Shown here: positions 19,402-28,359 of the stretch, in pieces | Numbering within the stretch: position 1 is the stretch's first letter | Layout: every line of letters starts with the position of its first letter | Source of the DNA: Bacillus sp. P14.5 | Lineage (GTDB): Bacteria > Bacillota > Bacilli > Bacillales > Bacillaceae_B | DNA length: 32,844 bases | Direction: 5' to 3' | Assembly: GCF_003316765.1 (NCBI RefSeq) | Contig: NZ_NIJF01000001.1 | Location: 1 to 32,844, forward strand | Position numbers and translations under genes: made by a program | Notes under the pieces: generated by a model | What the model saw: only the letters and a program-made list of their open reading frames with translations | What the model was told of the DNA's origin: nothing | Database searches by the model: none

Positions 19402-20490
19402 TTACATTCCGGAATCAGTCGAATCCGACATGAACATTCTTCTCTTGAAGAGCCATTTGAGGATGATCGGTACGACAAACAGAATGAACAGGATGCGGAA
19501 TAAATGGTAGCCGGTAATGATGGATAGGTCGGCATGTAACGCCTGTCCCACGATGGCCATTTCTGCCATTCCTCCAGGAGCCATGCTGAGGAATGACGTG
19601 ATGAATGAAATGTGATGCGACGCCATCAATATAGCTCCGAGCCCGAACGTGAAGGCGACAAGCAGGATTGATGTTGCCACAGTAAGCCCAATGAATTTGG
19701 ATAGTGAACCAGAGCCCTCGAATTTCATCATTTTACTAAAGTAAATTCCGAGGAAAATCTGGGCGGCGATGATAGCTGCATCAGGCATATGGGGGACAGC
19801 GATTCCAGATGCCGATAACAGACCGATTCCCAGGATGGGTCCCAATAAAGTCGGAGTGGGAAGCTTGATCTTGACCGCAATCAGGGCGGAGACAGCCGCA
19901 GCGGCAAAAAAGATCAGCAGCGGGGGGCTTATAGTAAAAGCTGTTGATGCTGGATCCTCCACAAGCCCGTCTTTCGCTCCTTGAAAAAGGGGGCTGAACG
20001 CCAGGAAGGGAACAATGAAAATTACTGACAGGAGCCGGACGACCTGGATGATCGTGACAACGGTGACATCGATATCCTCGAGTTCTTCACCCAGGACAAC
20101 CATCTGTGACAGCCCGCCCGGAATGCAGCCTGTAATGGTAGACTTCAAATTGATTCCCGTCAATTTCGTAATGAACAGGGCGAGTACACCGCTGAATAAG
20201 AGAAGCAGCACAGTCAGGAACAGCATCCATGGAAGCTGGTGGAATATTTCAAGTGCTGTATCCCGTGAAAACGACTGGCCGATTGCATACCCGACGATAA
20301 TCAAGCCGATATTCCGAAAAATGGGAGGCCAATATACCTTAAAAGGAGTCAGCTTTTCTGCAGCGAACACCGCTGTCATGGAACCGAGCATCCATGCGAG
20401 AGGAATTTGCAGCAGACTGAAAACCCATCCCCCGGCCAAGCCTATCAGAAGTGTATAAAAAATTTTAAAAACATAAGATCCCTTCTTCAA
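19402..20490 (-). CDS. AbrB/AmoA-family integral membrane protein (PF05145)
   Basis: The protein of up to 362 residues is a polytopic membrane protein of the AbrB family (PF05145, often mislabelled ammonia monooxygenase), with about ten hydrophobic segments arranged as two similar halves; PLAWMLGSM near residue 30 and IPGGLSQMV near 126 in the first half are echoed by PTPTLLGPILG near 215 and MAPGGMAEMAI near 308 in the second. The role is probably transport, substrate unknown. The frame has only a TTG start at 20490, with no ribosome binding site. AAGAAGGGA at 20479-20487 instead points to an out-of-frame ATG at 20474, so the start is uncertain and a one-base indel in the A4T6 tract near 20460-20466 is possible. 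Confidence 0.85.
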   Translation of the reverse strand: MKKGSYVFKIFYTLLIGLAGGWVFSLLQIPLAWMLGSMTAVFAAEKLTPFKVYWPPIFRNIGLIIVGYAIGQSFSRDTALEIFHQLPWMLFLTVLLLLFSGVLALFITKLTGINLKSTITGCIPGGLSQMVVLGEELEDIDVTVVTIIQVVRLLSVIFIVPFLAFSPLFQGAKDGLVEDPASTAFTISPPLLIFFAAAAVSALIAVKIKLPTPTLLGPILGIGLLSASGIAVPHMPDAAIIAAQIFLGIYFSKMMKFEGSGSLSKFIGLTVATSILLVAFTFGLGAILMASHHISFITSFLSMAPGGMAEMAIVGQALHADLSIITGYHLFRILFILFVVPIILKWLFKRRMFMSDSTDSGM

Positions 20491-20740
20491 CGAGTAGTAA
20501 TATCGTAATGTTTGTATTGATGAAACCGTTTATTTTTGGATCAGCAAAAAATTTCATCATGCTGTCTTGAATTGCGGGCAGCTTTAGCTGTATTTAAAGG
20601 TTTGTGATATTAAATCGAATCAACCTTACTTTTTATTTTTAATAGAGATTGCAGCGGAAAATCCAGTCTTAATGAGAATAAGCTTACCACATGGGTTGTT
20701 GAAAGAGAAAACCCTCTGCTTAAGAAGTCGTTTAGTTCTC

Positions 20741-20907
20741 CTATCGATGTGCACAGGCCGTCTATCAACGTTTTTGGTGCTGCTATCGACGAATTCAGAT
20801 CGTCTATCAACGAAAAAGGTGCTGCTATCGATGAATTCAGACTATCTATCAACGAATTTGACTCTCTTATCAACGAATTCGGCATTTCACCAACTTCTAT
20901 CAACAGG
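20741..20907. repeat. 21-bp tandem repeats (CTATCAACGAATTC type)
   Basis: Units start with CTATCGA or CTATCAACG at 20741, 20762, 20783, 20804, 20825, 20846 and 20867, all spaced 21 bp, followed by a looser copy near 20896. Alternate units end in GGTGCTG and in a CAGAYNNT-type sequence, suggesting a 42-bp higher-order pattern. Because 21 is a multiple of three, a minus-strand frame stays open across the array, but it has no ribosome binding site and its product is a simple repeat. The rest of the gap 20491-20940 shows nothing else. Confidence 0.85.
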
Positions 20908-20950
20908 AGGCGAGGTCCTAATGGGTAGCAGGGGTGCTGTTCACAATAAA

Positions 20951-20995
20951 AAAAGCTGCCCTCTGAGTCCATGACTCGCAAGGGCAGTTTCTTTT
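20951..20995 (-). terminator. Terminator of the cupin gene
   Basis: The stem formed by 20953-20962 and 20981-20990 (AAGCTGCCCT with AGGGCAGTTT) encloses an inner GAGTC/GACTC hairpin. On the minus strand it is followed by a run of T residues, so it ends transcription of the cupin gene at 21084-21440. A T-rich stretch on the other side could also let it act on the plus strand. Confidence 0.8.
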
Positions 20996-21083
20996 AAACA
21001 GGATGAGTTCACTCACCTGCCATTATTCCGGATATGAGTTTGCCGGCTAAGTATTAGATTGTCCGCGCAGAAGAGCATGTAAC

Positions 21084-21440
21084 CTATTTCAAATCTAAAA
21101 ATCTTTCAGGGTCGAATTCTTCCCCTTCCGCAATAATGGCGGTCATTCCGGTATCAGAGCCGGATTCGTGATTCTCGCCGGTATCCCAGAACACAGCAGT
21201 CCCTTTATCAACAGGGATCTTTTCCCCGCCTTCAATCCTTACCCAGCCGCTTCCGTCCGTTACGATGAACAGCTGCGGACACATCGCTTCATGCATCCCG
21301 AGAACACTGTTCTTGTCAAGGTACATACAGCCGATCTGAAAGGGCTTGTCTGACTTTACCAGCGGATGAATGACAGCTCCTTTGCTTTCGAAGCGGTCAA
21401 TGACTTTTCCGTCCTGTTGGTAGTATGTAAAAATCCTCAC
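21084..21440 (-). CDS. Cupin-fold protein
   Basis: The 118-residue protein has a single small beta-barrel (cupin) domain: HEAMCPQLFIVTDGSGWVRI at about residues 50-70 represents the first motif, with His50, and AVFWDTGENHESGSD near 83-97 the second, with His92. Many cupins bind a metal through such residues, but the first motif is incomplete here. The open frame begins with GTG at 21449; GAGGTG overlaps that codon and fits the GTG at 21440, which gives MRIFTYY, so 21440 is chosen. The substrate is unknown; it could be a sugar-binding, dioxygenase-like or signalling cupin. It is a single-gene unit ended by the hairpin near 20951-20995. Confidence 0.8.
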   Translation of the reverse strand: MRIFTYYQQDGKVIDRFESKGAVIHPLVKSDKPFQIGCMYLDKNSVLGMHEAMCPQLFIVTDGSGWVRIEGGEKIPVDKGTAVFWDTGENHESGSDTGMTAIIAEGEEFDPERFLDLK

Positions 21441-21686
21441 AGAAATCACCTCAACCCACTATTCGCCAAGTGTTTCTCATTTCCTTCTATATTAAGACAT
21501 TTTCTAAATTGTTCCTTTCGAAAAAAATCAAGATTTTTCCCTTGAGCCGGAGTTTAGCGATAGTTTTCAAAATTTAAATTAAATATCAGCAAAATTTACG
21601 ACAAGAGCCTATATTAATGAAGAAACCCGCCGCCGACTTATACTTTCGGGAAAAAAAGCTAATCATGTTAGAATGGGGTTAGAGAC

Positions 21687-21743
21687 TTTAGCACACTGAA
21701 GTACGAAAAGGGACAGTCCCTCTTAGTGCATTAACGCGTTAAA
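21687..21743. repeat. Dispersed GGGACAGTCCC palindrome, copy 3
   Basis: Arms 21687-21713 and 21717-21743 match as inverted copies at about 18 of 27 positions around CAG. The right arm (CCCTCTTAGTGCATTAACGC) is closer to copy 2 than is the left arm. It lies in the gap between the cupin gene and gatC, which otherwise shows only AT-rich sequence and the gatC promoter. Confidence 0.8.
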
Positions 21744-21797
21744 CCAGGAAGCCCTGTCAAAAGAGGTTGAAAAAAACAGCGAAATGACGGGACTTAG

Positions 21798-21827
21798 TTG
21801 CCATTTCGACTGATATTTTGATATTAT
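21798..21827 (+). promoter_or_regulatory. Candidate promoter of gatCAB
   Basis: TTGCCA at 21798-21803 and TATTAT at 21822-21827 are 18 bp apart, about 45 bp before the gatC start. A 10-bp stem flanking this site (CGAAATG with CATTTCG plus CAG/CTG) may be fortuitous. No T-box leader was seen. Confidence 0.45.
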
Positions 21828-21871
21828 CAATAGTATTGCTAGTGTTCGAAATTTTGCGGAGGTGAAAGAGT

Positions 21872-22162
21872 ATGTCAAGAATCTCAGAAGATCAAGTCAA
21901 GCATGTGGCTCACCTTGCCCGTCTTGCGATCACGGAAGAAGAAGCTCAAAAATTCACGACTCAATTGGATGCCATCATTGGCTTTGCAGAGCAGCTGACT
22001 GAGCTCGATACAGAGAAGGTCGACCCGACAACACATGTGTTGGAGATGAAGAATATCGTGCGTGAAGATAAGCCTGTGAAAGGTTTGCCGCAGGAAGAAG
22101 TACTGAAAAACGCACCAGACCACCAGGATGGACAGGTACGTGTGCCATCTGTTTTAGAATAG
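21872..22162 (+). CDS. gatC: Glutamyl-tRNA(Gln) amidotransferase subunit C
   Basis: GatC is the small subunit that wraps around GatA and stabilises the GatCAB complex, which converts Glu-tRNA(Gln) to Gln-tRNA(Gln), and in some species Asp-tRNA(Asn) to Asn-tRNA(Asn). The 96-residue protein shows the family pattern: [16 protein letters not shown] near the start, [11 protein letters not shown] near 32, [16 protein letters not shown] near 53 and [15 protein letters not shown] at the end. GGAGGTG lies before the ATG at 21872. It is the first gene of the gatCAB operon, 12 bp before gatA. Confidence 0.97.
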   Translation: MSRISEDQVKHVAHLARLAITEEEAQKFTTQLDAIIGFAEQLTELDTEKVDPTTHVLEMKNIVREDKPVKGLPQEEVLKNAPDHQDGQVRVPSVLE

Positions 22163-22174
22163 GAGGGGAATTCA

Positions 22175-23635
22175 ATGTCATTATTCGACCATAAATTAAC
22201 GGAACTTCATGAACTGATGCAGAAGAAAGAAGTTTCTGTCAGCGATTTAGTGAGTGAGTCTTATAAAAGAATCGACGCGGTTGAAGGAAAAGTGAAAGCT
22301 TTTTTAACGCTCGATGAAGAAAATGCACGTGCAAAAGCAAAGGAACTGGATAAGAAAATTGGAACGGACGAAGCAAAGGGCTTGCTGTTCGGTATGCCGA
22401 TCGGTGTGAAAGACAACATCGTGACGAAAGACCTCCGCACAACCTGTGCAAGTAAAATCCTTGAAAACTTCAATCCGATTTATGATGCGACAGTCGTTAA
22501 TAAACTTCGTGACGCGGAAACAGTAACAATCGGAAAGCTGAACATGGACGAATTCGCCATGGGCTCTTCTACGGAAAACTCCGGCTTCCAAAAAACCAGC
22601 AACCCGTGGAATCTTGATACGGTGCCAGGCGGTTCATCAGGTGGATCAGCGGCTTCCGTTGCAGCAGGAGAAGTACCATTTTCCCTTGGTTCAGATACAG
22701 GCGGATCGATCCGCCAGCCGGCAGCCTTTACAGGAACTGTTGGATTAAAGCCTACATATGGACGTGTTTCCCGTTTTGGTCTTGTGGCATTCGCGTCTTC
22801 CCTTGATCAGATCGGACCAATCACGCGCAACGTTGAAGACAACGCATACCTTTTACAAGCCATTGCAGGAGTAGACCCGAATGATACGACGTCTGCCAAC
22901 GTTGAAGTGCCAGACTATGCTTCAGCTCTGACAGGTGATATCAAAGGCTTGAAAATCGCTGTACCGAAAGAATACCTTGGTGAAGGTGTAGGAGAAGAAG
23001 CCCGTCAATCGGTCATGGCCGCGTTGAAGCTGCTTGAAAGCATGGGAGCGACGGTTGATGAAGTATCTCTTCCACACTCGAAATATGGTGTAGCTACATA
23101 CTATATCCTTGCTTCATCCGAGGCTTCATCCAACCTGAGCCGTTTTGACGGAATCCGTTACGGCTACCGCACGCCAAATCCTGAGAACCTTCTCGATCTT
23201 TACAAAAAGACCCGTGCAGAAGGCTTTGGTGATGAGGTGAAACGCCGTATCATGCTTGGTACCTTCGCGCTGAGCTCCGGCTATTATGATGCTTACTACA
23301 AAAAAGGCCAGCAGGCACGTACGTTGATCAAAAAAGACTTTGAAGATGTCTTTGAAAATTATGATGTCATCATTGGACCGACAACGCCGACTCCTGCTTT
23401 TAAAATCGGGGAAAAAATCGATGACCCGCTTACGATGTATGCGAATGATCTTTTAACCATCCCAGTGAACCTTGCGGGGGTGCCGGGAATCTCCGTTCCA
23501 TGCGGTTTTTCAAAAGACGGGCTTCCACTTGGACTGCAAATCATCGGAAAGCACTTTGATGAAAGCACAATTTACCGTGTTGCACATGCTTATGAGCAGG
23601 CAACAGACTTCCATACACAAAAACCACAATTGTAA
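22175..23635 (+). CDS. gatA: Glutamyl-tRNA(Gln) amidotransferase subunit A
   Basis: GatA is the amidase subunit: it hydrolyses glutamine and releases ammonia, which is passed to GatB. The 486-residue protein carries the amidase-signature Ser-cisSer-Lys triad at exactly the positions known for staphylococcal GatA: Lys79 in GVKDN, Ser154 in [10 protein letters not shown] and Ser178 in TGGSIRQPA. The C-terminal half continues with [17 protein letters not shown] near residue 370 and the [11 protein letters not shown] segment near 430. GGAGGGG precedes the ATG at 22175. The next gene's ribosome binding site overlaps its stop codon, which indicates tight coupling. Confidence 0.98.
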   Translation: MSLFDHKLTELHELMQKKEVSVSDLVSESYKRIDAVEGKVKAFLTLDEENARAKAKELDKKIGTDEAKGLLFGMPIGVKDNIVTKDLRTTCASKILENFNPIYDATVVNKLRDAETVTIGKLNMDEFAMGSSTENSGFQKTSNPWNLDTVPGGSSGGSAASVAAGEVPFSLGSDTGGSIRQPAAFTGTVGLKPTYGRVSRFGLVAFASSLDQIGPITRNVEDNAYLLQAIAGVDPNDTTSANVEVPDYASALTGDIKGLKIAVPKEYLGEGVGEEARQSVMAALKLLESMGATVDEVSLPHSKYGVATYYILASSEASSNLSRFDGIRYGYRTPNPENLLDLYKKTRAEGFGDEVKRRIMLGTFALSSGYYDAYYKKGQQARTLIKKDFEDVFENYDVIIGPTTPTPAFKIGEKIDDPLTMYANDLLTIPVNLAGVPGISVPCGFSKDGLPLGLQIIGKHFDESTIYRVAHAYEQATDFHTQKPQL

Positions 23636-23647
23636 GGGGTGAAATCA

Positions 23648-25078
23648 ATGAACTTTGAAACGATTATCGGACTTGAAGTCCATGTTGAGCTAAAAACAGA
23701 TTCGAAAATGTTTTCTCCTGCCCCGAACCATTTCGGCGCAGAGCCAAACACCAACACAAACGTGATCGATTTAGGGTATCCGGGCGTACTGCCGGTTGTT
23801 AACAAGCGTGCCATCGATTTCGGAATGAAGGCAGCCCTTGCCCTGAACTGTGAAATCGCGTCAGATACCAAGTTCGACCGCAAAAACTATTTCTATCCTG
23901 ATAACCCGAAAGCCTACCAGATCTCACAGTTCGATAAGCCAATCGGTGAGAATGGATGGATTGAAATCGAGGTGGACGGCTATAAAAAACGTATCGGGAT
24001 CACCCGCCTGCATCTTGAAGAGGATGCCGGAAAACTGAATCACTCTGGCGACGGCTACTCGCTCGTTGATTACAACCGCCAAGGTACACCGCTGATTGAA
24101 ATCGTATCTGAGCCGGATCTTCGTACACCGGCTGAAGCGTATGCTTACTTGGAAAAATTAAAATCGATCATCCAATATACAGGCGTTTCCGATTGTAAAA
24201 TGGAAGAAGGTTCCCTTCGCTGTGACGCCAACATCTCATTACGCCCGATCGGCCAGGAGAAGTTCGGTACAAAGGCGGAGCTGAAGAACCTGAACTCCTT
24301 CAACTTCGTGCGCAAAGGACTTGAGCACGAGCAGATCCGCCAGGAAAAAGTACTGCTTTCAGGCGGAATCATCGAGCAGGAAACACGCCGTTTCGACGAA
24401 GCGACAGGCAAAACGATCCTTATGCGTGTCAAAGAAGGATCGGATGATTACCGTTACTTCCCTGAACCGGATCTAGTGCTTCTTCACATCGATGAGGAGT
24501 GGAAAGAGCGCGTCCGCGCGGAAATTCCGGAGCTTCCGGATGCCCGTAAAAAACGTTATGTAGAAGATATGGGCCTGCCTGCGTATGACGCGATGGTCCT
24601 TACGCTCACGAAGGAAATGTCCGATTACTTCGAAGCAACAGTAGCTGATGGAGCCGACATCAAACAGGCATCCAACTGGCTGATGGGTGAAGTATCTGCC
24701 TACATGAACGCTGAACAAAAAGAACTGCAGGACCTGCCGATGACACCGGAAGGACTTGCAGGCATGATCAAGCTGATCCAGGACGGAACACTGTCTTCTA
24801 AAATGGCGAAGAAAGTCTTCAAGGAGCTTGTTGAAAAAGGTGGAGACCCTTCGCAAATCGTCAAAGAAAAAGGATTGGTCCAAATCTCTGATGAAGGAGA
24901 ACTTCTGAAAATCGTCTCTGCGACGCTGGACGACAATCCGCAGTCCATCGAAGACTTCAAGAACGGTAAAGACCGTGCCCTTGGATTCCTTGTAGGACAG
25001 ATCATGAAAAAGACCAAAGGCCAGGCCAACCCGCCGATGGTCAACAAACTATTGATCGAAGAAATGAACAAACGTTAA
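23648..25078 (+). CDS. gatB: Aspartyl/glutamyl-tRNA amidotransferase subunit B
   Basis: GatB binds the mischarged tRNA, phosphorylates the glutamate side chain and adds the ammonia delivered from GatA. The 476-residue protein has the kinase-like cradle signatures [10 protein letters not shown] near residue 7, [16 protein letters not shown] near 80 and HLEEDAGKL near 122, then the helical YqeY-like tail domain with the conserved [17 protein letters not shown] near the end. The frame opens at a GTG at 23639, but AAGGGGTG is spaced for the ATG at 23648, giving [10 protein letters not shown] as in relatives. It is the last gene of the operon, followed by a strong terminator. Confidence 0.98.
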   Translation: MNFETIIGLEVHVELKTDSKMFSPAPNHFGAEPNTNTNVIDLGYPGVLPVVNKRAIDFGMKAALALNCEIASDTKFDRKNYFYPDNPKAYQISQFDKPIGENGWIEIEVDGYKKRIGITRLHLEEDAGKLNHSGDGYSLVDYNRQGTPLIEIVSEPDLRTPAEAYAYLEKLKSIIQYTGVSDCKMEEGSLRCDANISLRPIGQEKFGTKAELKNLNSFNFVRKGLEHEQIRQEKVLLSGGIIEQETRRFDEATGKTILMRVKEGSDDYRYFPEPDLVLLHIDEEWKERVRAEIPELPDARKKRYVEDMGLPAYDAMVLTLTKEMSDYFEATVADGADIKQASNWLMGEVSAYMNAEQKELQDLPMTPEGLAGMIKLIQDGTLSSKMAKKVFKELVEKGGDPSQIVKEKGLVQISDEGELLKIVSATLDDNPQSIEDFKNGKDRALGFLVGQIMKKTKGQANPPMVNKLLIEEMNKR

Positions 25079-25094
25079 TAAGGCTATCTTAATG

Positions 25095-25126
25095 AACCCG
25101 ACCGGCTGATGCCGGCGGGTTTTTTA
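25095..25126 (+). terminator. Terminator of gatCAB
   Basis: AACCCG-A-CCGGC at 25095-25106 pairs with GCCGGCGGGTT at 25111-25121 with one bulged A, followed by TTTTT. Confidence 0.95.
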
Positions 25127-25204
25127 TGTGGATTGGGCAGTGGGGGAGCTGGATAGTGCAATTGATTGATGACTTAGAATGAGCTTTGTCCGCAGGTCGC
25201 TGCA

Positions 25205-25565
25205 GCAGATGACACTCGAACCGATTTTGAGAGACACCTGCTGCAGAAAACCAGCCATGTGGTGTTACTCGAATAGTTCCCGAGAGACACCAGCCGCCGA
25301 AAATCAGCCCCCAGTTTCCCAAGAGAGCCCCTACCTGCCCAAACTGCAAGAGATCCACTTCAATAGGTCACCAAGAAAGCTCCTACCTGCCCAAACTGAA
25401 AGAGATCCACTGCAAAAGGTCACCAAGAGAGCTCCTACCTGCCCAAACTGCAAGAGTTCCACTTCAAAAGGTCACCAAGAAAGCTCATGCCTGCCCAAAC
25501 TACAAGATTTCCACTTCAAAAGGTCACCAAGAAAGCCCTTAAATACCCAACCTCCCTGACTCAAG
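25205..25565. repeat. Tandem array of 52-bp units between gatB and the zinc-ribbon gene
   Basis: Four units of exactly 52 bp start at 25319, 25371, 25423 and 25475, each opening CCAAGARAGC and containing CCTACCTGCCCAAACT (CATGCC in the last) and CACTTCAAAAGGTCA, then a partial unit at 25527. Two more diverged units precede them (about 25205-25318), marked by ACTCGAA and GAGAGACACC. The long plus-strand frame through the array (25179-25559) is an artefact of repeated sequence without a ribosome binding site. From 25566 to 25770 there is no recognisable feature. Confidence 0.92.
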
Positions 25566-25786
25566 CTGAAGTTAGCCATCACATACAGCTCCCGACTATT
25601 CAAGATGCTATGAAAATATCGGAACAGAAGGGTGAGTAATTAAAGCACCCAGGAGCCAGTGGCTGAATTCACAAAGGCAGGGAAACTCACCGGTAGTATA
25701 GAAGTAGTATAAGTGGCGGGATGTGAAGCAAGAACAGGCAGTATGACTGTTAACTCCTACCATTTTGCAAATCGAGGTGAAGAAGG

Positions 25787-26113
25787 ATGTCGAAGGAAAT
25801 TTATTGTGACTTCTGCCAAAAGCAGATCAAAGTGAGAGATGATCTCATAACTTCAACAATGATGCTAGAGGTGGTTCCGTTTCATGAGAGTTGCTTTGGA
25901 AGCAATATTAAAGGAGCAAGGACGTTATTCGTAAGCAATGAACCCATCAATGGCTTGGCGGGTAATGTCACCGCGGTCATTTCACTGATTCTGGCCGCGC
26001 TTTGGCCGATATTTGCAGAAGGGGTAATGAAATGGGTATTTTTACTGGCATTAATCCCAGTTGGATATAGAATTTATTCTTTTGTAAAATTTGAACGCCA
26101 TCTGGAAAAATAG
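25787..26113 (+). CDS. Small membrane protein with N-terminal zinc-ribbon-like motif
   Basis: I do not recognise a named family for this 108-residue protein. The N-terminal 40 residues contain Cys7-x2-Cys10 and His33-x2-Cys36, an arrangement suited to one zinc ion and resembling half of a LIM-type or rubredoxin-like knuckle. Two hydrophobic segments follow at about residues 58-78 and 81-97, ending in a short charged tail. The likely arrangement is a hairpin in the membrane with the zinc domain in the cytoplasm. GAGGTG is 7 nt before the ATG at 25787. It stands alone, downstream of the repeat array, and shares a bidirectional terminator with the convergent VOC gene. Confidence 0.75.
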   Translation: MSKEIYCDFCQKQIKVRDDLITSTMMLEVVPFHESCFGSNIKGARTLFVSNEPINGLAGNVTAVISLILAALWPIFAEGVMKWVFLLALIPVGYRIYSFVKFERHLEK

Positions 26114-26187
26114 GAAGAAAATTAGTTGGGGAATAGAGCGAAGGTAATGTGGTTCTAAATTTGTCCCGGCCGCATACTTTTCCATAT

Positions 26188-26237
26188 GAAAAACGCTTGG
26201 TAGAAGCTGTTCAACCTTCTTCCAAGCGTTTATTTTT
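26188..26237. terminator. Bidirectional terminator between convergent genes
   Basis: AAACGCTTGG at 26191-26200 pairs perfectly with 26222-26231, with an inner GAAG/CTTC stem. T residues follow on both strands, so it can serve the zinc-ribbon gene and the VOC gene. Confidence 0.9.
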
Positions 26238-26239
26238 AT

Positions 26240-26590
26240 CTATTCGATGAACTGTAAATATTCCAAGGTGTTCCCAAATGGGTCTTTGAAGCTTATGTAT
26301 TTACCCGGCGGGCAGTCTGCAGGTTCCGGCATTAGAAGCTCCACTCCCCGGCTTTTAAGCTCCTGTGCCGTCTGGTAAATATCCGCTGTCTGCAGTCCCA
26401 GGACGATTCCCGAACCACCTGCGTTTTGCTGCTTCCTCTCTTCCAAAACAATCGGCAGCCCATCATGAACAAGTGAAACTATGGAAGCTCCATACCTTTT
26501 ATTCACTTCAAATCCAAGTACATCACCGTAAAAATCTAGGGCTTCATTCATATCCTCTACATAAATACTGATCACGCAAGCCTGTGCCAT
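26240..26590 (-). CDS. VOC (glyoxalase/bleomycin resistance fold) family protein
   Basis: The 116-residue protein has the paired beta-alpha-beta-beta-beta modules of the vicinal oxygen chelate fold: ISIYVEDMNEALDFYGDVLGFEV at the start (the first 20 or so residues after MAQACV) and KDPFGNTLEYLQF at the end, with Glu near the last strand as the usual metal position. Members include glyoxalases, dioxygenases and antibiotic-binding proteins, and the exact substrate cannot be told from sequence. GGAGGAGG is a strong ribosome binding site before the ATG at 26590. It is a single-gene unit just downstream of bioB on the same strand, with half of a palindromic repeat (TTAGTGCTTTAAAGTAC near 26607) in the gap. 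Confidence 0.87.
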   Translation of the reverse strand: MAQACVISIYVEDMNEALDFYGDVLGFEVNKRYGASIVSLVHDGLPIVLEERKQQNAGGSGIVLGLQTADIYQTAQELKSRGVELLMPEPADCPPGKYISFKDPFGNTLEYLQFIE

Positions 26591-26650
26591 CCCGATTCCT
26601 CCTCCGTTAGTGCTTTAAAGTACAAAACAAACTCAATAGACCTGGTATTA

Positions 26651-27643
26651 TTATACAGTTTCTGGAGCAGGAACGTAATCAATTTCGAACCCTAGATCTT
26701 TAAGCATTTCATGATCTTTGGTGCTTTCCTGTCCTGCAGTTGTCAGGTAGTCGCCGACGAAGATGGAGTTGGCGGCATATAGGCCAAGCGGTTGAAGGCT
26801 GCGCAGGTTGACTTCCCGGCCGCCGGAAATCCTGATTTCTTTAGAAGGATTGATATACCTGAACAGCGCCAGCGCTTTCAAGCAATATCGCGGATCAAGC
26901 TCATCCGTCCCTTGGAGTGGGGTTCCGTCGATCGCATGCAGGAAATTGACCGGAATCGAATCGGCATCGAGGGCCTTCAGACTGCGTGCCATGTCAATGA
27001 CATCTTCCTTGGTTTCCTTCATCCCGATGATGACACCAGAGCAAGGGGAGATGCCCGCTTCTTTTGCTGTGTTGACCGTCGAGACCCTGTCATCGTATGT
27101 ATGTGAAGTGGTGATGCTGTCATGGTGGCCTTTTGAGGTGTTGAGGTTATGGTTGTAGCGGTCAACACCGGCATCCTTCAGCCGTCTGGCTTGTTCGGGC
27201 TTCAGGATTCCAAGGCAGGCGCAAATTTTTAAGTCATAACTCTGTTTTATTTCTTCCACAGCACTGATGACCGTATTGACGTCCCGGCTGCTTGGCCCGC
27301 GTCCGCTTGCCACGATGCAGTAAGTGCCGACATTCATTTTGTGTGCCTGTTCCGCTCCCTGCAGCAGCGTCTCTTTATTCACCATCCGGTAGGACTCAAT
27401 CGGGGCACTGGAAATGGCAGACTGGGCACAGTAACCGCAGTTCTCGGGACACAATCCCGACTTGGCGTTCATGATCATGTTGAGCTTCACTTTCTTGCCG
27501 TAGTAATGCTTCCTTATCTGGAAAGCTCCGTGTAATAAAAGCAGGACCTCATCATCAGGGCATTCCAAAATCGATAGAGCTTCCCCATCTGTCAATTCTT
27601 CTCCATTCAGCACACGTCCTGCGAGTTCATTCCAATAGGTCAT
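26651..27643 (-). CDS. bioB: Biotin synthase BioB
   Basis: BioB is the radical SAM enzyme that inserts sulfur into dethiobiotin to form biotin, the final step of the pathway. The 330-residue protein has the radical SAM cluster motif at Cys65, Cys69 and Cys72 (KSGLCPENCGYCAQS) and the [2Fe-2S] cluster cysteines and Arg expected further on: GTYCIVASGR near residue 106, KICACLGIL near 138, SPCSGVIIGM near 197 and RISGGRE near 272. AAAGGAG precedes the ATG at 27643. It lies 104 bp after bioY on the same strand, but a terminator sits between them, so some of its expression depends on readthrough or on a promoter I do not see. No other bio gene is present here. Confidence 0.97.
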   Translation of the reverse strand: MTYWNELAGRVLNGEELTDGEALSILECPDDEVLLLLHGAFQIRKHYYGKKVKLNMIMNAKSGLCPENCGYCAQSAISSAPIESYRMVNKETLLQGAEQAHKMNVGTYCIVASGRGPSSRDVNTVISAVEEIKQSYDLKICACLGILKPEQARRLKDAGVDRYNHNLNTSKGHHDSITTSHTYDDRVSTVNTAKEAGISPCSGVIIGMKETKEDVIDMARSLKALDADSIPVNFLHAIDGTPLQGTDELDPRYCLKALALFRYINPSKEIRISGGREVNLRSLQPLGLYAANSIFVGDYLTTAGQESTKDHEMLKDLGFEIDYVPAPETV

Positions 27644-27714
27644 AGAATCTCGTCTCCTTTTTAAAATTTATTGGTCTGCCTTTCAGTAATAAATAACGAT
27701 TGTTGGATAAAAAA

Positions 27715-27738
27715 ATCCGGAAAAAAAGATTTCCGGAT
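27715..27738 (-). terminator. Terminator or attenuator between bioY and bioB
   Basis: ATCCGGAAA at 27715-27723 pairs perfectly with 27730-27738. On the minus strand it is followed by a T-run (TTTTTTATCC), so it ends or attenuates the bioY transcript before bioB. Confidence 0.85.
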
Positions 27739-27746
27739 GTTCAAAA

Positions 27747-28325
27747 TTATGCAGCTTTGCTCTTTAGGGTATTCGTGTTCTTGCGGATAGCAGACAGGAA
27801 TCGCGGTGCCACAGCTCCGGCAAACGCTGAAAGAATAATATCTTTCGGCAGCGGAGCAAGCATCCATACCCATGCCATTTTATATGTGAATCCGTCAGGT
27901 GCATCTGCCCAGAAGATGTAAGCGGCATACATCCAGTTGGTGCCCAATACATAGTTGACAGCCATACCGACAAGGGCTGCGGTAATAAACATTTTTTTGC
28001 CTGGTTTCGCTTCTACCATTTTGCCGACAAGGTAGGCTACCAGAATATAAGAAAGAATGAATCCGAATGTTGGTTTTAGTAAAACACCAGGTCCTCCCGT
28101 GAAACCGGCAAAGACAGGCGCACCGACTAAACCGATCAGCGCATACACCGTCATGGAGATCGCTCCCAGTCTGCTTCCGAGAATCAATCCGGCCAGAACA
28201 CAGAAGAACGTTTGCAGTGTGATCGGAACACCGCCGATGACAAGCATGGAAGTAAGGTTGGCGCCGATGGCCATTAAAGCGGCGAACATGGCAGCCATAG
28301 TGATGTCGATAGCTTTGAGTTTCAT
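27747..28325 (-). CDS. bioY: Biotin transporter BioY (ECF S component)
   Basis: BioY is the substrate-binding membrane subunit of a biotin energy-coupling factor transporter, working with shared EcfA1, EcfA2 and EcfT. The 192-residue protein has six hydrophobic segments and the BioY signatures: AAMFAALMAIGANLT near residue 11, GGVPITLQTFF near 31, GLIGLVGAPVFAGFTGGPG-type sequence near 65-80 and PTFGFILSYI near 85. The ATG at 28325 is preceded by AGGAGG. A BirA-type operator and promoter lie about 35-85 bp upstream, so expression should fall when biotin is plentiful. Confidence 0.96.
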   Translation of the reverse strand: MKLKAIDITMAAMFAALMAIGANLTSMLVIGGVPITLQTFFCVLAGLILGSRLGAISMTVYALIGLVGAPVFAGFTGGPGVLLKPTFGFILSYILVAYLVGKMVEAKPGKKMFITAALVGMAVNYVLGTNWMYAAYIFWADAPDGFTYKMAWVWMLAPLPKDIILSAFAGAVAPRFLSAIRKNTNTLKSKAA

Positions 28326-28359
28326 AGTATGTATCCTCCTATTTGTTTTCTGAAAATAG

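Noticed and set aside
20610..20981. 123-codon minus-strand open frame across the 21-bp array
   Set aside because: It stays open because 21 is a multiple of three; there is no ribosome binding site, and the frame runs through a terminator hairpin.
21450..21870. T-box leader before gatCAB
   Set aside because: No T-box sequence or specifier loop pattern could be found; only a palindromic repeat and a plain promoter are visible.
25179..25559. 126-codon plus-strand open frame across the second 52-bp array
   Set aside because: It has no ribosome binding site, 52 is not a multiple of three so the units are read in changing frames, and the product has no protein-like pattern.
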